Source: an uncultured Burkholderiales bacterium
GTDB lineage: Bacteria > Pseudomonadota > Gammaproteobacteria > Burkholderiales > Burkholderiaceae_C
Assembly: GCA_903856995.1 (NCBI GenBank)
Contig: CAIODK010000224.1
Span: 1 to 10,177 of the forward strand
DNA: 10,177 bases
Direction of reading: 5' to 3'
The translations under genes were made by a program, and so were the position numbers. The notes below the pieces were generated by a model, which was not told where the DNA came from, ran no database searches, and was given only the letters and a program-made list of their open reading frames with translations. This document shows positions 6,304 through 10,177 of the stretch, piece after piece. The stretch's first letter is position 1. Each line of letters starts with the position of its first letter.

Positions 6304-7731
6304 ATGAACTCATCAGAGCAAGCCGTGTACAGCGATAGCGTTGTTCGGCAGTTTTCCATCATGGCGGTGGTTTGGGGTGTGGTTGGCATGTTGGTGGGTG
6401 TGATCATCGCCTCCCAACTGGCTTGGCCAGAACTGAACTTTGGCATCCCTTGGTTGTCCTACGGCCGCTTGCGACCGCTGCACACCAATGCGGTGATTTT
6501 TGCGTTTGGCGGTTGCGCTTTGTTCGCTACCAGCTATTACGTGGTGCAACGCACCTGCCACACCGTCTTATTCATGCCTAAGTTGGCCGCCTTCACCTTC
6601 TGGGGTTGGCAATTGGTCATTGTGGCGGCCGCTATTAGCTTGCCTTTGGGTTTTACCCAAGGTAAGGAATATGCTGAACTTGAATGGCCGATCGACTTGT
6701 TGATCGCTGTGGTTTGGGTGTCTTACGCGGTGGTGTTCTTTGGCACTGTCGGCACGCGAAAAGTTAAGCATATTTATGTGGCTAACTGGTTCTACGGTGC
6801 CTTCATCATTGCGGTGGCATTGCTGCACATCGTCAACAGCGCTGCTATCCCTGCAGGTTGGATGAAGTCCTACTCTGCCTACGGCGGCGCACAAGACGCA
6901 ATGGTGCAGTGGTGGTATGGCCACAACGCTGTGGGCTTCTTCTTGACCGCTGGTTTCTTGGGCATGATGTACTACTTCATCCCTAAGCAAGCAGGTCGCC
7001 CTGTGTACTCGTATCGCTTGTCGATCGTTCACTTCTGGGCTTTGATCTTCACTTACATGTGGGCGGGTCCTCACCACCTGCACTACACCGCTTTGCCTGA
7101 CTGGACACAGTCCGTCGGTATGGTGTTCTCACTCATTTTGTTGGCACCTAGCTGGGGCGGCATGATCAACGGCATCATGACCTTGTCTGGCGCGTGGCAC
7201 AAACTGCGTGACGACCCGATCTTGCGCTTCTTGATCGTGTCGTTGTCCTTCTACGGCATGTCTACGTTCGAAGGCCCCATGATGGCCATCAAGACAGTGA
7301 ACGCCTTGAGCCACTACACAGACTGGACCGTTGGCCACGTTCACTCCGGCGCCTTAGGCTGGGTGGGCTTGGTCTCGATGGGTTCTATTTACTATCTGAT
7401 TCCTAAGTTGTTCGGTCGCAAGGAAATGTTCAGCGTCAAAGCGATTGAGGTCCACTTCTGGTTGGCCACGATCGGCATCGTGTTGTACATCGCCGCGATG
7501 TGGATTGCTGGTGTGATGCAAGGTCTGATGTGGCGCGCCATCAATGCGGACGGCACATTGACATACACCTTCGTCGAGTCTGTGAAAGCCACTTATCCGT
7601 TCTACGTGATTCGTGTCAGTGGCGGCTTGTTGTACCTAGGCGGCATGGTCATCATGTTGTGGAACGTCGTCAAGACGGCAGCCAGCGGCAGCGCCGTCGC
7701 TGTTGCGATTCCAGCACCTGCACACGACTGA
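6304..7731 (+). CDS. ccoN: cytochrome cbb3 oxidase subunit I (CcoN)
   Basis: A 475-residue catalytic subunit of the C-type heme-copper oxidase, with 12 predicted membrane helices. It reduces oxygen to water at the heme b3-CuB site and pumps protons. All metal ligands are visible: His60 and His347 for low-spin heme b, His345 for heme b3, and His207, His257 and His258 for CuB. Tyr251 is the residue cross-linked to a CuB His in this family. Glu323 and the conserved GKEYAELEWPID stretch (120-131) are also present. Positions agree with the Pseudomonas stutzeri protein to within two residues, so the length is normal. The start is supported by AAGGTGA upstream. The gene is the first of ccoNOQP and lies under the FNR-type promoter at 6240-6281. 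The stop TGA overlaps the start of the ccoO ribosome binding site. Confidence 0.98.
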   Translation: MNSSEQAVYSDSVVRQFSIMAVVWGVVGMLVGVIIASQLAWPELNFGIPWLSYGRLRPLHTNAVIFAFGGCALFATSYYVVQRTCHTVLFMPKLAAFTFWGWQLVIVAAAISLPLGFTQGKEYAELEWPIDLLIAVVWVSYAVVFFGTVGTRKVKHIYVANWFYGAFIIAVALLHIVNSAAIPAGWMKSYSAYGGAQDAMVQWWYGHNAVGFFLTAGFLGMMYYFIPKQAGRPVYSYRLSIVHFWALIFTYMWAGPHHLHYTALPDWTQSVGMVFSLILLAPSWGGMINGIMTLSGAWHKLRDDPILRFLIVSLSFYGMSTFEGPMMAIKTVNALSHYTDWTVGHVHSGALGWVGLVSMGSIYYLIPKLFGRKEMFSVKAIEVHFWLATIGIVLYIAAMWIAGVMQGLMWRAINADGTLTYTFVESVKATYPFYVIRVSGGLLYLGGMVIMLWNVVKTAASGSAVAVAIPAPAHD

Positions 7732-7741
7732 GGAGAACTAA

Positions 7742-8365
7742 ATGTCAGATAACCCTTCTAAAGGCTTCTCCCACGCACGTGTGGAGACCAACAACTTTTT
7801 GATGATCGTGTTGATTTTGATCGCTGTCGCCTTCGGCGGCTTGGTTGAGATCGTGCCTTTGTTTTTCCAAAAGTCCACCACTGAACCCGTCACAGGCGTC
7901 AAGCCTTTGACAGCATTGCAATTGGCCGGTCGTGATATCTATGTGCGTGAAGGTTGCTACAACTGTCACTCACAAATGATTCGTCCCTTCCGTGCTGAAA
8001 CATTGCGTTACGGCCACTACTCGGTGGCAGGTGAGTCTGTGTATGACCACCCCTTCCAATGGGGTAGCAAGCGCACGGGGCCAGACTTGGCCCGCGTGGG
8101 CGGCAAGTACAGCGACGAATGGCACAGCGTGCATTTGAACAACCCGCGTGATGTGGTGCCTGAGTCCAACATGCCTGAGTACCCATGGTTGTTGAAGAAC
8201 ACCGTGGACGCAGCAGCCATGCCTGCGCACCTGAAGGCGTTACGCACTGTGGGCGTGCCTTATACGGATGAAGAAATTGCAAAAGCAGAAGAAGACGTCA
8301 AGGGTAAAACCGAGATCGAAGCTGTGATTGCTTTCCTCCAATCACTGGGCCTCGCGCTCAAATAA
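7742..8365 (+). CDS. ccoO: cytochrome cbb3 oxidase subunit II, mono-heme c (CcoO)
   Basis: A 207-residue membrane-anchored cytochrome c. One N-terminal helix (about 18-42) acts as an uncleaved anchor, and a periplasmic domain carries one heme c bound by CYNCH (Cys72, Cys75, His76). Met144 in ESNMPEYPW is the likely sixth ligand. The conserved family region YVREGCYNCHSQMIRPFRAE (67-86) leaves little doubt. CcoO passes electrons from the CcoP hemes to heme b of CcoN. AGGAGA (7731-7736) lies 5 bases before the ATG, and only 10 bases separate it from ccoN. Length is usual for the family. Confidence 0.98.
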   Translation: MSDNPSKGFSHARVETNNFLMIVLILIAVAFGGLVEIVPLFFQKSTTEPVTGVKPLTALQLAGRDIYVREGCYNCHSQMIRPFRAETLRYGHYSVAGESVYDHPFQWGSKRTGPDLARVGGKYSDEWHSVHLNNPRDVVPESNMPEYPWLLKNTVDAAAMPAHLKALRTVGVPYTDEEIAKAEEDVKGKTEIEAVIAFLQSLGLALK

Positions 8366-8378
8366 AAGGAGACACCCC

Positions 8379-8516
8379 ATGGATGTCAATGACCTGCGTA
8401 TAGCGACCACGTTGATCTCTTTTGCCGTGTTCATCGGCATCTTGGTGTGGGCTTTTTCTCGACGTAACAAAGAAGATTTTGAGGCGGCATCAAAGCTGCC
8501 CCTCGATCAAGACTAA
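8379..8516 (+). CDS. ccoQ: cytochrome cbb3 oxidase subunit IV (CcoQ)
   Basis: A 45-residue protein with one membrane helix (about 8-26) followed by SRRNKEDFEAASKLPLDQD. This matches the CcoQ/FixQ pattern of a helix, a basic patch and a short acidic tail. CcoQ is a small non-catalytic subunit that stabilises the oxidase complex, especially CcoP. The ATG at 8379 is chosen because AAGGAGA (8366-8372) lies 6 bases upstream; the open frame extends a little further left but only overlaps ccoO. It sits 13 bases after ccoO and 31 bases before ccoP, the standard order. Confidence 0.95.
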   Translation: MDVNDLRIATTLISFAVFIGILVWAFSRRNKEDFEAASKLPLDQD

Positions 8517-8538
8517 GGCTCAGAGGCCTTTGTAAAGG
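8515..8538 (+). other. alternative small hairpins at the ccoQ-ccoP junction
   Basis: AAGGC (8515-8519) can pair with GCCTT (8526-8530) around TCAGAG. Alternatively CCTTT (8527-8531) can pair with AAAGG (8534-8538), which is most of the ccoP ribosome binding site AAAGGA (8534-8539). The two pairings share bases and exclude each other. The stems are only five base pairs, so any effect would be small and is inferred. Confidence 0.3.
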
Positions 8539-8547
8539 AATCGAATC

Positions 8548-9468
8548 ATGAGTGATTTCACAAGTAATTTTTGGTCCATCTTCGTGGCGGGCATCTCCAT
8601 TTTTGGTGTCGTTTACTGCGCGCTTTTGCTGTGGTTTTCGTCCAAAGTCAAAGTGGGTGCGCACGATCCAATCGATGGCACAACAGGCCACGTGTGGGAC
8701 GGTGACCTGCGCGAAATGAACAACCCCCTGCCACGTTGGTGGTTGTGGCTGTTCATCATCACCATGGTGTTCGCCGTGGTGTACGGCGTGGCTTACCCAG
8801 GTTTGGGCAGTTATGCAGGCAAGTTAGGTTGGACTTCCACCGGTCAATACGATGCGGAAGTTGCCAAGGCCAACAAAGAGTTGGAGCCTTTGTACGCAGC
8901 CTTCAATGCACAAACGCCTGAGCAACTTTCGCAGGACCCTAAAGCCATGGCTGTGGGCGAGCGCTTGTTTATGAATAACTGCGCTCAGTGCCACGGCTCT
9001 GATGCACGCGGCTCAAAGGGCTTCCCTAACTTGACCGACAAGGACTGGTTACACGGCGGCACCCCTGACAAAATCAAAGAGACTTTAACAAAGGGTCGCA
9101 TTGGTCAAATGCCTCCCATGGCTGCGGCAGTGGGTTCACCCGATGACATTCGCAACCTGTCGCACTATGTGTTGAGCTTGTCTGGCAGCCCGCATGACTC
9201 CGTGCGTGCCGCATTGGGTAAATCTAAATTCGGTGCCTGTGCTGCATGTCACGGTCCTGATGGTGCCGGTATTCAAGCCATTGGTTCTGCCAACTTGACA
9301 GACAAAGTTTGGTTGCACGGCTGGGGCGAAGAGGCCATCACAGCCATGATCAATAAAGGAAAAATCAACCAAATGCCAGCACAAGAAGGTCGTTTGACTG
9401 AATCACAAATCCACGTGTTGACCGCTTACGTGTGGGGCTTTTCGAACAAACCTGCTGTTACAAAGTAA
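8548..9468 (+). CDS. ccoP: cytochrome cbb3 oxidase subunit III, di-heme c (CcoP)
   Basis: A 306-residue membrane cytochrome c with two N-terminal helices (about 8-30 and 64-84) and two cytochrome c domains. Heme 1 is bound by CAQCH (Cys145, Cys148, His149) with Met188 as likely axial ligand. Heme 2 is bound by CAACH (Cys231, Cys234, His235) with Met276. Each domain carries a NLTDK-x-W-LHG block (161-170 and 249-258), showing an internal repeat typical of CcoP. It takes electrons from soluble or membrane cytochromes c and hands them to CcoO. AAAGGA (8534-8539) lies 8 bases before the ATG. The stop codon is in the same frame as ccoG and six bases before its proposed start. Confidence 0.98.
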   Translation: MSDFTSNFWSIFVAGISIFGVVYCALLLWFSSKVKVGAHDPIDGTTGHVWDGDLREMNNPLPRWWLWLFIITMVFAVVYGVAYPGLGSYAGKLGWTSTGQYDAEVAKANKELEPLYAAFNAQTPEQLSQDPKAMAVGERLFMNNCAQCHGSDARGSKGFPNLTDKDWLHGGTPDKIKETLTKGRIGQMPPMAAAVGSPDDIRNLSHYVLSLSGSPHDSVRAALGKSKFGACAACHGPDGAGIQAIGSANLTDKVWLHGWGEEAITAMINKGKINQMPAQEGRLTESQIHVLTAYVWGFSNKPAVTK

Positions 9469-9474
9469 TTTACC

Positions 9475-10177
9475 TTGAATTCTGCTGACCCTAAGCAGCG
9501 TAAGACCATCCCCATCGTTCCAGAGCCTTCGGGCTCTGCGGACGAGGCGATGGTTTCGCTTTATGCTGCATCGAAAAAAATCTACCCTCGCTCTGTCGAG
9601 GGTATCTTTGCGTATTGGCGCTGGATTTTTGTAGTCCTGACGCAGTTGGTTTTCTATGGCTTGCCTTGGTTTGAATGGGGCACGCGTCAAGCGGTGTTGT
9701 TCGACCTTTCGTCGCGCCGGTTTTATATTTTTAATTTAGTTTTGTATCCACAAGACTTTATTTACCTCACCGGTTTGTTGGTGATCTCTGCCTTGGCGCT
9801 GTTTTTGTTTACCGCAGTGGCTGGGCGTTTGTGGTGTGGTTATGCCTGTCCGCAAACGGTTTATAGCGAAATCTTCTTGTGGATTGAACGCAAAGTCGAA
9901 GGCGATCGTTCAGCCCGTATGCGTTTGGATGATGCCAACTTCTCCACCGAGAAATTGGTCAAGAAATGGTACAAGCACATCATCTGGATCTTCTTTTCGA
10001 TCTGGACAGGCTTTACCTTTGTGGGCTACTTCACACCTATCCGTGAATTAGCGATGGAGTTCTTCCTCACCAATATGAGCTCATGGGAGTTGTTCTGGGT
10101 GTTCTTCTACGCCTTCGCTACCTATGGCAACGCGGGCTTCATGCGTGAGCAGGTCTGCAAATACATGTGCCCCTATG
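9475..10177 (+). CDS. ccoG: CcoG (RdxA/FixG) iron-sulfur cupric reductase, 3' end outside window
   Basis: The first 234 residues of CcoG are present. The polytopic membrane protein has helices near 48-65, 93-116, 168-188 and 203-222, with WCGYACPQTVYSEIFLW (120-136) carrying Cys121 and Cys125, and VCKYMCPY (227-234) carrying Cys228 and Cys232 at the edge. The ferredoxin-like [4Fe-4S] motifs of the family would lie beyond the window. In Rhodobacter capsulatus CcoG reduces Cu(II) to Cu(I) for cbb3 assembly, which fits the copper pump CcoI at the start of this locus. The proposed start is TTG at 9475, six bases after ccoP. It yields MNSADPKQRKTIPIVPEP, a leader resembling that of relatives. The first in-frame ATG is at 9550 and would remove 25 residues. 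No clear ribosome binding site precedes the TTG, so coupling to ccoP translation is likely. Confidence 0.93.
   Translation, partial: MNSADPKQRKTIPIVPEPSGSADEAMVSLYAASKKIYPRSVEGIFAYWRWIFVVLTQLVFYGLPWFEWGTRQAVLFDLSSRRFYIFNLVLYPQDFIYLTGLLVISALALFLFTAVAGRLWCGYACPQTVYSEIFLWIERKVEGDRSARMRLDDANFSTEKLVKKWYKHIIWIFFSIWTGFTFVGYFTPIRELAMEFFLTNMSSWELFWVFFYAFATYGNAGFMREQVCKYMCPY

Noticed and set aside
6568..7083. A 171-residue open frame on the - strand inside ccoN
   Set aside because: It is a shadow of the strongly conserved ccoN reading frame and its product resembles no family I know.
3290..10177. A new defence or signalling system built around the stress protein and the metal ATPase
   Set aside because: All genes in this stretch match a standard cbb3 oxidase locus and an ordinary UspA protein, so a new system is not supported.

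Overview
The window looks like the chromosome of a betaproteobacterium of the order Burkholderiales, most like Comamonadaceae (Limnohabitans/Rhodoferax-type). I judge this from the wording of the proteins, the moderately high GC, and the gene order ccoI-ccoS-ccoNOQP-ccoG. The family assignment is from memory of related proteins and was not searched. No rRNA, tRNA, CRISPR array, insertion sequence or phage gene is visible, and no stretch longer than 300 bases lacks a gene.

Left part (1-3266, + strand): three metabolic genes in one direction with gaps of 27-28 bases. They are the 3' part of a DmdC-type acyl-CoA dehydrogenase, an exported alpha/beta hydrolase of unknown substrate, and an FMN-dependent nitronate monooxygenase-like oxidoreductase. 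A perfect hairpin with A and T tracts (3240-3266) ends this group. It also lies just beyond the stop of the convergent gene uspA, so it probably serves both strands.

Middle (3290-3841): a universal stress protein gene on the - strand faces away from the cbb3 cluster. The 108-bp divergent gap holds two overlapping palindromes, one of them an FNR-like box, enclosed by a 9-bp direct repeat. This suggests shared oxygen-responsive control of uspA and the cbb3 assembly genes.

Right part (3842-10177, + strand): the cytochrome cbb3 oxidase locus. ccoI (copper P1B-type ATPase) and ccoS (cofactor-insertion factor) overlap by one base. They are followed by the structural operon ccoN-ccoO-ccoQ-ccoP and then ccoG (membrane iron-sulfur cupric reductase, cut by the window end). 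A consensus FNR/Anr box overlaps the ccoS stop codon. Its centre is exactly 41.5 bases upstream of the start point predicted from a GATACT -10 element, which is the geometry of a class II FNR-activated promoter in front of ccoN. The ligand residues I checked are present: all heme b, heme b3 and CuB ligands of CcoN, and the three c-type heme motifs with a candidate axial Met each in CcoO and CcoP. The oxidase therefore looks functional.

Together, CcoG would reduce copper, CcoI would move copper for CuB maturation, CcoS would help cofactor insertion, and CcoNOQP would be the high-affinity terminal oxidase made when oxygen is low. I found no clearly new biological system. The most interesting signals are regulatory: the two palindromic control regions, the direct repeat around one of them, and possible competing hairpins at the ccoQ/ccoP junction.
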